DNA of 62,873 nt from CAXTTV01 sp964247295 (lineage in GTDB: Bacteria; Chloroflexota; Ktedonobacteria; Ktedonobacterales; Ktedonobacteraceae). The stretch spans positions 1 through 62,873 of the forward strand of contig CAXTTV010000004.1 in assembly GCA_964247295.1 (NCBI GenBank), read 5' to 3'. Under the pieces are notes generated by a model. The model was not told the DNA's origin. It worked only from the letters and a program-made list of their open reading frames with translations, and did not search any database. A program made the position numbers and the translations under genes. This document shows positions 42,912-52,574 of the stretch, piece after piece; the first letter of the stretch is position 1; every line of letters begins with the position of its first letter.

Positions 42912-44681
42912 TTAAATCCGCCCGGCATCAGGATTTTCCATCGCCGTCATAAAGATAAGATCCAGCAGGCTATGCAGATTAGCCGTCTGCTGATCCTGAT
43001 TGTTCACACTTAACTGACTGATTTTTGTCGCCTGGCTCGCAAGCTGAAACTGATTATGTCCAGGCACCTTCGCGTCAGCGGCCTCGTCTGGACGCGTGTT
43101 AGCTTGAGCCAACTGATCAGAAGGCTTCTTCCCAGTCGCGCCACCCACGTTGCATTGCGCGCTATCACCCATATCAAAGACGCGGGCAATCACCGGCCTG
43201 ACTTTATCACAGTTCAGCAGGACCACCGACTCTCTATTAGGGCCATAGTTATCTTTAGTATCAGAATACGGAGGACCAAGAGTAATACGCTCAATCTTAT
43301 TAGAATTCAAACTTTTCGCATACTGGATCATATTCAAAAGATCGTCATTTGATAGATCTGTCTTCACCGAATTTTGTAGATTTCCCAGAAGCTCAGGCGC
43401 TTTATTAATCAGATCAGGGTTCTCTAGCTTCACCTTAAGCTGGTTGATCACCTGTTGTTGACGAAGCGAGCGACCAAAATCACCATTGAGGTCAGCATGT
43501 CGAGAACGCACATATTCCAACGCCTGTAGTCCATCCAGATGCTGGGGACCGGGCGCGATATACAAACGCTTCATAGCATATTTATCTTGATTGTTAAAAT
43601 CAGAGTCATCAGGATACAGATCATCTGTAATTGGATGGCTCACATCAACATCGACACCGTTGACCGTGTTCACGGTCTTCATAAAACCGTCCAGTCCAAC
43701 CCAGGCATAATAATCAATTTTAATCCCAAATGCCTGATACATAGTAGATCTACTCTGGCTCGCACCACCACTAAGATACGCTTTGTCCAGCTTATCCATT
43801 GTGCCATTCTGATCAATCGGGACAATAGCATCGCGCGGGAACGAAACCATCCCAACATAGTTTTTTGTAGGATCAATTGTAACGACAATATCTGTCTGGG
43901 CCAGCGCACCACCATTATCTTGAAGAGTCTTGGCGTCATTATCGCTTCCCAGCAATAAGATGTTAACCCGTTTACCACTGCCAAAGGTGTGTACAGGACC
44001 AAGATCCTTGCCCAGCCGTTTCACATTCTGGCCCGTAATTTTACTTAAAGGAGCCGAGAGATTTACATAATACCACGCGGCGGCGGTACCTGTCAGGGCA
44101 ATTAGTACCACCAGTAGCCCCAAAAATATACGCGCCCAAATGGGCACACGTCGTTTCTTTTTACTTGTTGTACCTGGCATCACCGATGGCGGGATCGTGA
44201 GGGCCACACCTGGCATACTCATAGGACCCATACCCAGCATACTCACGGGAACCGAAGCATTCTGCTGTCGTGGCCCTGTCTGTAAAGGCTGAGGCATTCC
44301 ATTAAACGGTAGTGACTGCGAGATAGGTGGTTGTTTTGGAACAGCACCCATTCTGAAACCCGGCTCGGTATGAGGATCGGGAACAACTGCCTGCCGATTT
44401 GTCTCCATATCAGCAATGTCTGGAGGACTCACTGAAGATGGATCAGGCAAAATACCTGCCTCCGATGAAGGACCTGGAACACGCCAGTTTGGCAAAAGGC
44501 CAGAGGCACCAGGCCGCAAAGATCCAGTAAGCGGCGAGGACATGACCGAAGGCGATCCAGAAGCAGATACAGGGGGTCCCTTCGGGGGTAGATTAGATTT
44601 TCCTGGCTGTACCTGCTCCGGTCGACCCTTTGGGCCCTCGTTTGGGGATAAGTGCATAAACTGGCGTTTCACCTGCTTCAT
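42912..44681 (-). CDS. LytR-CpsA-Psr (LCP) family cell-wall ligase
   Basis: About 589 residues. A long Pro/Ser/Gly-rich cytoplasmic part (about 170 residues) precedes one membrane helix (ARIFLGLLVVLIALTGTAAAWYY), then an LCP domain: ILLLGSDND, DTIVVTIDPTKNYVGMVSFPRD, the LDKAY/ASRSTM block and the YVRSRH..DLNGDFGRSLRQQQV core with conserved Arg residues. LCP enzymes move polymers from undecaprenyl pyrophosphate to peptidoglycan. The start is unsure: an ATG at 44681 has AGGAGG only one base upstream, and a GTG nine bases later (44672) is better spaced. Confidence 0.85.
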   Translation of the reverse strand: MKQVKRQFMHLSPNEGPKGRPEQVQPGKSNLPPKGPPVSASGSPSVMSSPLTGSLRPGASGLLPNWRVPGPSSEAGILPDPSSVSPPDIADMETNRQAVVPDPHTEPGFRMGAVPKQPPISQSLPFNGMPQPLQTGPRQQNASVPVSMLGMGPMSMPGVALTIPPSVMPGTTSKKKRRVPIWARIFLGLLVVLIALTGTAAAWYYVNLSAPLSKITGQNVKRLGKDLGPVHTFGSGKRVNILLLGSDNDAKTLQDNGGALAQTDIVVTIDPTKNYVGMVSFPRDAIVPIDQNGTMDKLDKAYLSGGASQSRSTMYQAFGIKIDYYAWVGLDGFMKTVNTVNGVDVDVSHPITDDLYPDDSDFNNQDKYAMKRLYIAPGPQHLDGLQALEYVRSRHADLNGDFGRSLRQQQVINQLKVKLENPDLINKAPELLGNLQNSVKTDLSNDDLLNMIQYAKSLNSNKIERITLGPPYSDTKDNYGPNRESVVLLNCDKVRPVIARVFDMGDSAQCNVGGATGKKPSDQLAQANTRPDEAADAKVPGHNQFQLASQATKISQLSVNNQDQQTANLHSLLDLIFMTAMENPDAGRI

Positions 44682-45319
44682 GCCTCCTGATATCACATAA
44701 AATCTTTTTATTCGGGGCAACTATGACACTTACAGCTTCCAAACCAACACGTCCAACCAAGTTACCCTTAACCCTGCTTTAGTATAAAAGCATTAGTTAA
44801 GCCGAGGCACACAGTAGTAATACGTAGCCCTGCTTATGATACTAACGAACCTTTAAGTAATTCTTCACATATCTTGACCGATTCCTAGTTACAACTCCAC
44901 AATTTGGGACTTTTTGGGTAATACTTTAAGAAGAGTTTTCTTCCTTAGCATAAATAGAAGAAAAATAGACTTCCCTTTATGCAAAAAAAGCATGATTCCA
45001 ACATCTGATCCGGTTATGTACGCTTATTTATGATGACGTAAAAAAGGACAGAAATATCCCTAAGGTAAATTTATATAATCAAAAAGTACTCATATACATC
45101 GGCAAGAGGTTAAAAAAACAGTAGTTTACGAAACGTTTCATTGAATGTGCCCGCGTACCATAGAAACACCTCGGGCCGCTCTTTTAATAATTCTTTAGCC
45201 TTCCCATTACGAGTACCTAAAAATCACTTAATCTATTAGTAACGCTTCAATGCTACACTTTCATTGGAGAGATACCCGCGTCAGGATCTCACATATATGA
45301 AGGAGGATCAAGTACTCCT
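44682..45319. other. 638-base AT-rich divergent intergenic region
   Basis: Separates the LCP and GT4 genes. TATACT near 44780 on the minus strand may serve the LCP gene. A 10-base palindrome GAAACGTTTC at 45130-45139 has the central CG of LacI-family operators. Before the GT4 start, AGGAG and CTCCT flank the ribosome site (AAGGAGGATCAAGTACTCCT, ATG), so the site could fold. No gene is recognised. Confidence 0.4.
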
Positions 45320-46483
45320 ATGAAAGTGGCTATCATTACTGAAAATTTTCTACCAAAACTGGATGGCGTCACACACACATTATCTCAACTCTTGCAATAT
45401 CTCCAATCCCATGGACATCAGGCGATCCTCATGGGGCCCGAGAGTGGGATGGCTCACTATGCGGGAGCAGAGCTTGTCGGCACGGCAGGGGTCCCCCTCC
45501 CCTTCTATCCCGAGTTAAAGTTTAACTTTTTCCGTCCTCTCTTTTTCCGTCGCCTCAATGAATTTCAGCCCGATGTGGTGCATCTGGTAGATCCTGTCTG
45601 GCTGGGTGCGGCTGGGCTGGCCGCTGTACGCTGGCTGAATCGCCCTCTCATCTCTTCCTATCATACCAATCTCGCGGCCTATTGTCAGCACTTCGGCTTC
45701 TCTTTCCTCACGGAACCAATGTGGTCTTATAATCGTTTTATCCATAATCAATGTGCTCTCACGTTCTGTCCCTCGCAATCCACGGCTCAGATGCTTCAGG
45801 ATCGAGGCTTTCAACGGGTACGGATCTGGTCACGCGGGGTAGATCTGGCTCGCTTTAGTCCAGAGCGTCGCAGTTCATCCCTTCGAGCCAGATGGCTAAA
45901 GCAGCGGACCTCCAATGACAAAAAGATTCTACTATACACCGGGCGCATCTCCTGGGAAAAAAACCTACGCTTGCTCGTTGAGGCTTATAAGAAAATGGAT
46001 CACCGCCGCTGCCATCTGGTAATGGTTGGCGATGGTCCCGCGATTAGCGAGATCCAGCAGGAGCTGGAGGGGTTGCCGGTGACGTTCACTGGCTACTTAC
46101 GTGGCGAGGATCTGGCGAGGGCCTATGCCTCGGCTGATATCTTCGCCTTCCCCTCGCGAACAGAGACCTTTGGACAGGTGGTACTGGAGGCAATGGCCTC
46201 GGGTCTACCAGTGGCAGGCGTCGATTCTGAGGGCGTTTGCGATCTGGTACAGGATGGTCAGACCGGCCTGCTCCTCCATGCAGAACACCTGGATGAAGTG
46301 AAGCAGATTACGGCGTATCGTCGGCTCCTTGAAAGATTATGCACTCAAACCCTTACACGTCGCCAGATGGCGCAGGCCGCGATTGAGAGTGCTCAGGGCC
46401 GCACCTGGTCGGAAGCGATGCAGTCCCTAATGGATGGATACGAAGAGGCGATCGAGCAATCTCTGCTGATTTCAGCGGCCTAA
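45320..46483 (+). CDS. GT4-family glycosyltransferase (MgtA/PimB-like)
   Basis: A 387-residue GT-B enzyme. FLPKLDGVTHTLSQLLQYLQSHGHQA, the SYHTNLAAYCQHFG loop of the mannosyltransferase/digalactosyl group, RRVDLARFSPERR, YTGRISWEKNLRLLVEAYKKM and the ETFGQVVLEAMASGLPVAG donor block are present. The HTNLxxY motif points to lipid-linked mannosyl- or glucosyltransfer. AAGGAGG lies nine bases before the ATG, in a region that can form a small hairpin with bases next to the start. It is transcribed alone. Confidence 0.9.
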   Translation: MKVAIITENFLPKLDGVTHTLSQLLQYLQSHGHQAILMGPESGMAHYAGAELVGTAGVPLPFYPELKFNFFRPLFFRRLNEFQPDVVHLVDPVWLGAAGLAAVRWLNRPLISSYHTNLAAYCQHFGFSFLTEPMWSYNRFIHNQCALTFCPSQSTAQMLQDRGFQRVRIWSRGVDLARFSPERRSSSLRARWLKQRTSNDKKILLYTGRISWEKNLRLLVEAYKKMDHRRCHLVMVGDGPAISEIQQELEGLPVTFTGYLRGEDLARAYASADIFAFPSRTETFGQVVLEAMASGLPVAGVDSEGVCDLVQDGQTGLLLHAEHLDEVKQITAYRRLLERLCTQTLTRRQMAQAAIESAQGRTWSEAMQSLMDGYEEAIEQSLLISAA

Positions 46484-46494
46484 CACATCTTCAT

Positions 46495-46528
46495 CTCCAA
46501 AAAGCGGCACCCCTTGAGGGTACCGCTT
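46495..46528 (-). terminator. terminator of the ArnT-like/small protein unit
   Basis: Stem AAGCGGcACCC (46502-46512) / GGGTaCCGCTT (46518-46528) with one mismatch; minus-strand tail TTTTTGGAGA. It lies 18 bases after the stop of the 38-residue protein and explains where that transcript ends. Confidence 0.85.
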
Positions 46529-46546
46529 CCATTAAAAAAAACATGG

Positions 46547-46663
46547 TTATCGTCCCTGAGAACGCTCCTCCAGACGAGTCTGAAGAAACGAGAGCAGCAG
46601 CGAACCAACCATAATACTCACAACAACAATCTCCATGGTACTGAAGGTCTTTTTTTTCTGCAT
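46547..46663 (-). CDS. 38-residue single-pass membrane protein
   Basis: A short frame from ATG at 46663 to TAA at 46547, starting MQKKKTFSTMEIVVVSIMVG and continuing SLLLSFLQTRLEERSQGR. It has a basic head, one hydrophobic segment (about residues 11-27), and a charged tail, so it is a predicted small membrane peptide. GGAAGG is at a normal distance upstream, the gene begins 30 bases after the ArnT-like stop, and a strong terminator follows it. These together make it a real gene. No relative is known to me; its position suggests it accompanies the glycosyltransferase. Confidence 0.7.
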   Translation of the reverse strand: MQKKKTFSTMEIVVVSIMVGSLLLSFLQTRLEERSQGR

Positions 46664-46693
46664 ATCTTTTTTATCCTTCCGTTCAATTAGAGC

Positions 46694-48256
46694 TTATGGC
46701 TTAACCCAAAGCTCTGCATTATCATAATTGGGATACCTTTTTACCAGGCGATAATGCTGATGCACCCACTGATAAAACTCGACGCGATGATCTGTGTACA
46801 AACGCCCTGTTACAAAAGCAACGGCTCTTACATCCGGTCTGGCACCCTCAACCTCTAACTCTTGCATCGTCAAATATCCAGAGGACAAACGCACATTAGA
46901 AGTATCCACAAGGTTGGGAGGGGTATCTCTATCTGCTAAACCAGCCGTGAACTGTGAGTCGGTAATCACCATTTTACCTGATGGCACCAGCCTCTGAATA
47001 TCTCTACCCATCTCTTGGGCCGGATCGGCATAAACATTGGGAGAGATCTGGTACATCTCTCTATAATACTCTTGAATCTCAAAAATGTTCAACAAACAGA
47101 CAATTAACAAGCCTCCTATGACCACTCCTAATCCAACCATCTGAAACTTTCTGCCGCTAAGCCCTTTCAAACCGCCCGTTAAGGGGGAAAGTCCCAAAAT
47201 GCTTAGTCCGACCAGGGGGGGGATCATCGCAACAAAGTGGTGAGAAAAGAGCGGCTCCTGCCTCGCCAACAGTACGAAAGTTGCCAGAAACCAGGTCAGC
47301 AGAGGTAGAACACGCCAATCCCGGCACCAGAGGGCAACACCAGTCCCATACAAAGCCAGCCAGGTCAGAGGCATCGGCTTGAGTTCTTCTATTAACCGAT
47401 CCAGGTTCTCTCCGGTTGCCACAACGCCCACCTTACTCGCCACGATATGGAAAGAGATAACCTGATCAACAAAGTTATGGCTTGCTCCCATAAATGGCAG
47501 GATCAATAGCAGGGCCGCGAGTAAGGCTCCGCTCACTCCCCAGAGTAACGGATATAGCCCCCGACGAACCTGAAGGGGATCATTAGCCCTTTGCCGGTAA
47601 CTCATAACCAAACGAGCCATAAAGAGCAGGCCGATCGGAATAATCGTTGCTAAAACCAGGAGTTTACTTAAAATACCGGCAATCAGACTAAAACCAGCCA
47701 GAGCCGCCAGCCAGTTGCCCTTGCGACCCTCGGGAGCTTCCCACCACAAGAATGCCAGCCCAACCGCCAGCGTCGAGAAAGCAATCGAGGGGATCTCCGC
47801 TTGAATAACCTGTGACTGCGCGAGATAGAGAGGCTCTAATAATAACAGCAGCAGGGCTGCAATCCCTCCGGGGTTGCCAAAAAGGGCACGTCCAAGCAGC
47901 CAGATCCCAAACAACCCAAGAAGAGAAATACAAGCGATCCCAAATCGAGCGGACCATAGCGAACTCCCCAGAGCTACGAAAAAAGGATAGATAGACAGAA
48001 GGAAGCCAGGAGGTTGAGAATAAAAGGTCTGGCTGTACAGAGGATGTCCATGCGCGAGGGAGCGCAATGATTGCCAGTAGACACCCTCATCATAATCACG
48101 GTCAGAAGGCACCCCTAGCAGATACAGGCGCATCACCAGCGCGACCACAAAAAGCCCCACAACTGATGTGATCGTTATCAGTCGGGTAGATAATAGATCG
48201 CGCCCTGGCGAAATGCTCGATTCCTGAGGTACATCCTTTGAGTCTAATCGCAGCAT
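46694..48256 (-). CDS. ArnT/GT39-like membrane glycosyltransferase
   Basis: A 520-residue polytopic membrane protein (about 10-12 helices). The acidic DRDYDEGVYWQSLRSLAHGHPLYSQTFYSQPPGF loop after the first helix is the catalytic loop pattern of GT39/GT83 enzymes such as ArnT, which transfer sugar from a polyprenyl-phosphate donor to lipid or protein. A C-terminal periplasmic part (QRLVPSGKMVITDSQFTAG) follows. The acceptor is not predictable. It is followed after 30 bases by a 38-residue membrane protein gene in the same direction. AAAGGT sits before the start. Confidence 0.8.
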   Translation of the reverse strand: MLRLDSKDVPQESSISPGRDLLSTRLITITSVVGLFVVALVMRLYLLGVPSDRDYDEGVYWQSLRSLAHGHPLYSQTFYSQPPGFLLSIYPFFVALGSSLWSARFGIACISLLGLFGIWLLGRALFGNPGGIAALLLLLLEPLYLAQSQVIQAEIPSIAFSTLAVGLAFLWWEAPEGRKGNWLAALAGFSLIAGILSKLLVLATIIPIGLLFMARLVMSYRQRANDPLQVRRGLYPLLWGVSGALLAALLLILPFMGASHNFVDQVISFHIVASKVGVVATGENLDRLIEELKPMPLTWLALYGTGVALWCRDWRVLPLLTWFLATFVLLARQEPLFSHHFVAMIPPLVGLSILGLSPLTGGLKGLSGRKFQMVGLGVVIGGLLIVCLLNIFEIQEYYREMYQISPNVYADPAQEMGRDIQRLVPSGKMVITDSQFTAGLADRDTPPNLVDTSNVRLSSGYLTMQELEVEGARPDVRAVAFVTGRLYTDHRVEFYQWVHQHYRLVKRYPNYDNAELWVKP

Positions 48257-48488
48257 AAAAAAACAACCTTTACACTATCTAAAGATCTTAAAAAAAACAC
48301 ACGGTTATCTAATTTATATATAAATGCATCATAAACAACCATCGCAAAGATCGCTACTCCGGTACAAAACAAGAGTACATTTGGAGAGTGCAAAAGAACG
48401 AGAAGAGACCGTGAGATATACAATTAGGATAGTGCAAGCGCAAAGAAAGGGGTAATCTTCATGCAGACAGAATAACGGCTATCCATAA

Positions 48489-49475
48489 TTACATATCTCT
48501 GGGTGGATGTGAGAGCATATCTTCCTCTATCTGTTTCCAGACCGCCTCTTCAGCGAGATTATGGCTGAGGGGCTGAGGTCCATTACTCGCGCGGATCATA
48601 AGCTGGCTAACCTTTTGCTGAAAGTTCACAAAATAGGGTTGTTGCTCCTGGCTTACAGGCATTATCCTGAGGGCAATATCCTGGGGTACATAAAATTCAT
48701 GGGGGTCAAAGGCCAAAACCAGAAGATTTGTATACGCTTGAATCAGACTCAGCCGCTCCTGCTGCAAAAAATTATCGGTCTGGACAGAAGAGACGAGAAA
48801 GCATCCAGCAATCTTTCCGGACCGCACAATTGGATAGGCGGCGGCACTTTCCTCGTACTCAACGCGATGGTAGGGGAGCATGCTCCGACCCTCGGTCAGG
48901 CTCTGGATTTTAAAGTCGCGCCCATGCCCGACCGCGTAGCCCGCCAGCGACTCCGCCCCCAAAAACAGGGCTTTTTGCTCCAGCGCAGTGGACCAGGGCA
49001 GCGTACCAATGCCAACATACTCACGCAGACTACGCACTTTATGTTCGTCCGATGGAGGCGTACAGCGAGCAACCGTCAGCATCAGTCCCTGTTCATCAGG
49101 GTCCAGAACCTCAATCGCATCCTGTAAGATCAGACTACAGATATCCCAACTTCGATGTGTGTCCGTTGAACTGGCATTTTTCGCCAGTACCCGATCATAA
49201 AAGGTTGCTGAGAGACCCGGAGTATGCTCATCATAGGGGATAAGGGGGAAATCTCTAAACTCCAGACCAACCATCTCTAGAAACTGCTTGCGATACTGGT
49301 GTGGGAAAATAGAAATTAAATGACGAAGATTTTGAGAGCGAGGTATTGACTCACCATTGACCCAGCGTATTAAGGTAATTGGGCGAATACCCAGCTCATC
49401 CGCCAGCCTTTGTCTCTCATGGGGATCATGGATAATCCTACCCAGCAACTCACGCCAGTTTTTTACTTCTTGCAT
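48489..49475 (-). CDS. HTH (XRE-like) and GAF domain regulator
   Basis: A 328-residue protein. Residues about 1-50 form a helix-turn-helix of XRE type (RQRLADELGIRPITLIRWVNGESIPRSQNLRHLIS). The middle 150-260 region reads as a GAF-like sensory domain (DQEGLMLTVARC..., VEYEESAAAYPIVRSGKIAGCFLVSSVQ, LSLIQAYTNLLVLAF). It is probably a signal-responsive transcription factor, with no neighbour that reveals its target. GGGGAA is upstream. Stand-alone and transcribed toward the ArnT-like gene. Confidence 0.75.
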   Translation of the reverse strand: MQEVKNWRELLGRIIHDPHERQRLADELGIRPITLIRWVNGESIPRSQNLRHLISIFPHQYRKQFLEMVGLEFRDFPLIPYDEHTPGLSATFYDRVLAKNASSTDTHRSWDICSLILQDAIEVLDPDEQGLMLTVARCTPPSDEHKVRSLREYVGIGTLPWSTALEQKALFLGAESLAGYAVGHGRDFKIQSLTEGRSMLPYHRVEYEESAAAYPIVRSGKIAGCFLVSSVQTDNFLQQERLSLIQAYTNLLVLAFDPHEFYVPQDIALRIMPVSQEQQPYFVNFQQKVSQLMIRASNGPQPLSHNLAEEAVWKQIEEDMLSHPPRDM

Positions 49476-49626
49476 GTCTATTTCCCCTGAAACCTTTTCT
49501 ACTCAAAAAATACTTAGCCTGATTTTATGATATCAATAAAGCTAAACTACGTCAATGTCAGGAAGCACTCTTATTTTGAGTAGCCTCTCAAACGTATAGA
49601 GAAAAACACCCCCTGAAAACAAGAAA

Positions 49627-49662
49627 AGGACCTGTGCAGAAATGTTATCTGGCACAGGTCCT
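49627..49662 (-). terminator. terminator of the FtsH-like gene
   Basis: Perfect 11-base stem AGGACCTGTGC (49627-49637) / GCACAGGTCCT (49652-49662), minus-strand tail TTTTCTTGTTTTC, 9 bases after the stop. Confidence 0.92.
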
Positions 49663-49671
49663 CTCCGGTAT

Positions 49672-51579
49672 CTAATCCTCTAGCTGCTGTTGCTGAGACA
49701 TATCAAATGTTTCGTTAGAGTAAGAAAGAAGGGCCGCATCGCTTACCGGTACGCTCGTTACACCATGATTATGGGTGACCACATGGCCGTTGCCATTTCC
49801 ATTGCCGTCTACGCCTACCTGGCTCCCCAGCAATGGCTGGAATTCCTCTAACACTATACTTCTCACTTGCTGCGCGTCAGCATCATCGATGATCTTTTTA
49901 ATATCATCCGCGACCAACTCGCTTCGCTCGATCAATGCCTCAGCAATCGCAATCAATGCTCCACTGTGTTGCTGTAGAAGAGACTTTACAGCCTTCATCT
50001 GAGCTTGCAGAAGATTCTCGACACGCTCCATCAGGTTCGGGGCAGATCCCATACTTCCCGTTAGATTGGTGAAAGCTAGAATCGAGATAAGCGTTCCATC
50101 CATGCCATAGGCTCCAATGTAACGCGTTGCAACCTCGGTCGCGTGCTTAAAATCACCACCAACACCATTTAAGTTGGTATTTAAGAAAAGCTCTTCCGAA
50201 GCACGAGAGGCCAGCGAAACCTGAATGTCGGCCAGCATCTCCTCTTTATTCTGGGTCTTTACCGTCTCTTTCGCGCGGGGATGCACAAAGGCCTCGGCCC
50301 CCTCCAGGCCGCCACGACGGTGTAACGTGACATAGGCCGGGAAGTATCGCTCCATCACATAGTAGCAAGCGACTGCGTGCCCGGCCTCGTGATAGGCCAG
50401 ACGACGGCGCTCCATTGAGGTTAGCTCACTGGTCTGCCGCAGCCCATACTCATGCACATCCTGCGCTTCAATCAGATCCTCATAGGTGACCATCTCGCGC
50501 CCATCAAAGTGAGCAATAATCACAGCTTCGTTAATCACATGCTTGATCGCGACCGGTGTGTAATCAACCATCCGCTGCACCAGGGCTGCCTGCGAGATAG
50601 TAGGATCGTGCTTGACTTTTTTCAGGTAATACTCGATGACCTCGCTGCGATACTTGTCGGTTGGAGGATCAACGCGGATCTGCCGATCGAAGCGGCCCGG
50701 ACGCAGTAATGCAGGGTCCAATGTATCAGGAATATTGGTCGCGCCAATCGTTAAGACTGGCTCATTTTGAACCCGGCTATGGTACATTCCCAGTAGCCGT
50801 AAAACCTTCTTAAACCAGCCGGTTTCAATATCGGGAGGGTCCATCTGCATCAACAGCTCATTAAGACCACCAGTGCCACCCATCGCCCCAAGCATCCCAC
50901 CACCTATCGCCATATTTCCCCCACCGCCGGAGCTACGCGACATACCAATAGCATCAAACTCGTCCATAAAGATCACACAGCCGCCATACTCACGAGCCAG
51001 CCGCCTCCCCTTGGCATACAGACGTTTGATCATCAGTACATCCATACCGATAAACATGGCCCGAAAGCTCGCCGCGCTCGCATAGGCGAAGGGGACTCCA
51101 GCCTCTGTACTAATACACTGAGCAAGATAGCTTTTACCAGTTCCGGGCGGACCCGAAAGCAACAAACCACGAACCGGCTTCCCACCCATCTCTCGGAAGG
51201 CTTTTACCCCCTGCATCAATCGTACAATGCGACGAGCCGACTCCAACACCTCGGGATTGCCCTTGTAATCCTCAAAGCCTACACCAGTTTCACCCGGCAT
51301 CACCCAGTACAAACGTGGCCGCCCTAGAAACCAGAAAAGCGCCACGAACTGAATAAGGATATACATAATGGCGAACATAATCTGAAAGGCGTAGGTAAAA
51401 ATCATTCCAGGAGCGGGAATACTCAACTGAGGAATAATATTGAAAAGTACATACCAGCCAATCAGAAGGAAAAGAATCACCCAGATCCAACGTAGCTTCA
51501 CAAAACGCCCGAATTGATCCATTCCTCGATCAATAGAAGCATCCAGCTCGCTCTGTTTCTTCATGGTGCTTTCTGACAT
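49672..51579 (-). CDS. FtsH-like membrane AAA+ zinc protease (divergent)
   Basis: A 635-residue protein with two N-terminal membrane helices (about 30-50 and 60-86), an AAA+ domain (Walker A GPPGTGKS at 143-150, Walker B VIFMDEFDAIG, second region of homology TNIPDTLDPALLRPGRFDR) and an M41 protease domain with HEAGH near 396 and the third ligand in GVGGDFKHATE. Pore loop FRAMFIG differs from the FVEMFVG of ordinary FtsH, and a Gly-rich insert (SSGGGGNMAIGGG) follows Walker B. It should unfold and degrade membrane proteins. A single-pass partner gene is 51 bases upstream, in the same direction. Confidence 0.9.
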   Translation of the reverse strand: MSESTMKKQSELDASIDRGMDQFGRFVKLRWIWVILFLLIGWYVLFNIIPQLSIPAPGMIFTYAFQIMFAIMYILIQFVALFWFLGRPRLYWVMPGETGVGFEDYKGNPEVLESARRIVRLMQGVKAFREMGGKPVRGLLLSGPPGTGKSYLAQCISTEAGVPFAYASAASFRAMFIGMDVLMIKRLYAKGRRLAREYGGCVIFMDEFDAIGMSRSSGGGGNMAIGGGMLGAMGGTGGLNELLMQMDPPDIETGWFKKVLRLLGMYHSRVQNEPVLTIGATNIPDTLDPALLRPGRFDRQIRVDPPTDKYRSEVIEYYLKKVKHDPTISQAALVQRMVDYTPVAIKHVINEAVIIAHFDGREMVTYEDLIEAQDVHEYGLRQTSELTSMERRRLAYHEAGHAVACYYVMERYFPAYVTLHRRGGLEGAEAFVHPRAKETVKTQNKEEMLADIQVSLASRASEELFLNTNLNGVGGDFKHATEVATRYIGAYGMDGTLISILAFTNLTGSMGSAPNLMERVENLLQAQMKAVKSLLQQHSGALIAIAEALIERSELVADDIKKIIDDADAQQVRSIVLEEFQPLLGSQVGVDGNGNGNGHVVTHNHGVTSVPVSDAALLSYSNETFDMSQQQQLED

Positions 51580-51630
51580 AACCAGACCACCTCTTCTCTA
51601 AAAAAAAGGCACACAACTACAAGGGATTGA

Positions 51631-52278
51631 TTACTGAAGATACTTACGAGCTGTGATAAAATCGATACCAAGAATCCTACCGTTCTGCTGAGGCAAGGTT
51701 ACAAAATGGAACATTACTACCGCTTTGGTATCGCCACCAGGTCCGTGAGAGACAAGATCAACGCTCACAAAGCTGTCTTCTGTACTATCTGACAGGGAAT
51801 GCGTTCCAACAACTGTGATATCTTTCCATTGCATATGGGTCTGGGGCGTACTATATGTGCTGGCAAGCTGCTTCGCGTCTGGTGGGTTCGCGATGCCTGA
51901 CTGTAACAAATTCATCTGAGTGGTGTTACTATCGCGCAAGGCATACAACCAGTTTTTCACCTGCTCACCACCACCACGACCGTTCAAACTAAAGTTATTG
52001 AAGGGATCGCTAGCAATGCCAAAGGGCAAAGAACCGGTGGCGATAAAGTTTGTGACGAAAATGCTGATCAATAGCAACGCTATAAGGCCGAGCGTCAGGA
52101 GCTTGTGTGCGCCAATAACCTTCAGTAGATAGTATATTCCTTTGAAGATTGGGCGTAGCACTGCCTTGACCGCCAGAGCCATGGGCGTCTGGCCAGCACG
52201 CACACGAGTGTACGCATCTGGCGTGGGGCTAGATTTTTCTTCTTTTGCTGGAGGTCGAATTGTGGGCGGACTTTGCAT
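51631..52278 (-). CDS. single-pass membrane protein cotranscribed with the FtsH-like protease
   Basis: A 215-residue protein: a Pro/Lys/Glu-rich cytoplasmic tail, one membrane helix (about 60-85, LLTLGLIALLLISIFVTNFIATG), and an extracytoplasmic domain of about 130 residues (NWLYALRDSNTTQMNLL...; VSVDLVSHGPGGDTKAVVMFHFVT) with a nuclear-transport-factor-like pattern by eye only. No family is recognised. Start at 52278 has GGAG six bases away. Its position 51 bases upstream of the protease suggests an adaptor or substrate. Confidence 0.65.
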   Translation of the reverse strand: MQSPPTIRPPAKEEKSSPTPDAYTRVRAGQTPMALAVKAVLRPIFKGIYYLLKVIGAHKLLTLGLIALLLISIFVTNFIATGSLPFGIASDPFNNFSLNGRGGGEQVKNWLYALRDSNTTQMNLLQSGIANPPDAKQLASTYSTPQTHMQWKDITVVGTHSLSDSTEDSFVSVDLVSHGPGGDTKAVVMFHFVTLPQQNGRILGIDFITARKYLQ

Positions 52279-52513
52279 TCTGTTCTCCACTTTCTTGGGA
52301 CGCTATTTCTGTTTTTATAGAGTCTCTGCCGTTACTAGAAAGCATTCGGCCAATCTCTCTATTCTTAGTAGATGGGGAAGAACAAACAAAGAATTTAAAT
52401 ATCTCTGTGTACCCAACAATACACTACGGATGTCCGGTTTTCAAGATGACAGGCTCCTTTGTAGATAATTGAAAAGCTCAAAGATTTTTTTACTTACCCC
52501 TTGCCTCCAATTT

Positions 52514-52522
52514 TGCTATAAT
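52514..52522 (+). promoter_or_regulatory. extended -10 of the acidic-protein gene
   Basis: TG-C-TATAAT, 53 bases before the start at 52575. No good -35 was found, which is common with an extended -10. Confidence 0.5.
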
Positions 52523-52574
52523 GTCTAAGACACGAAAATTAGTACGCATGTCCATATATTAGTAGGAGCGCGCG

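Noticed and set aside
45130..45139. LacI-family operator GAAACGTTTC
   Set aside because: Only ten bases; may be chance in AT-rich DNA, so noted but not called.
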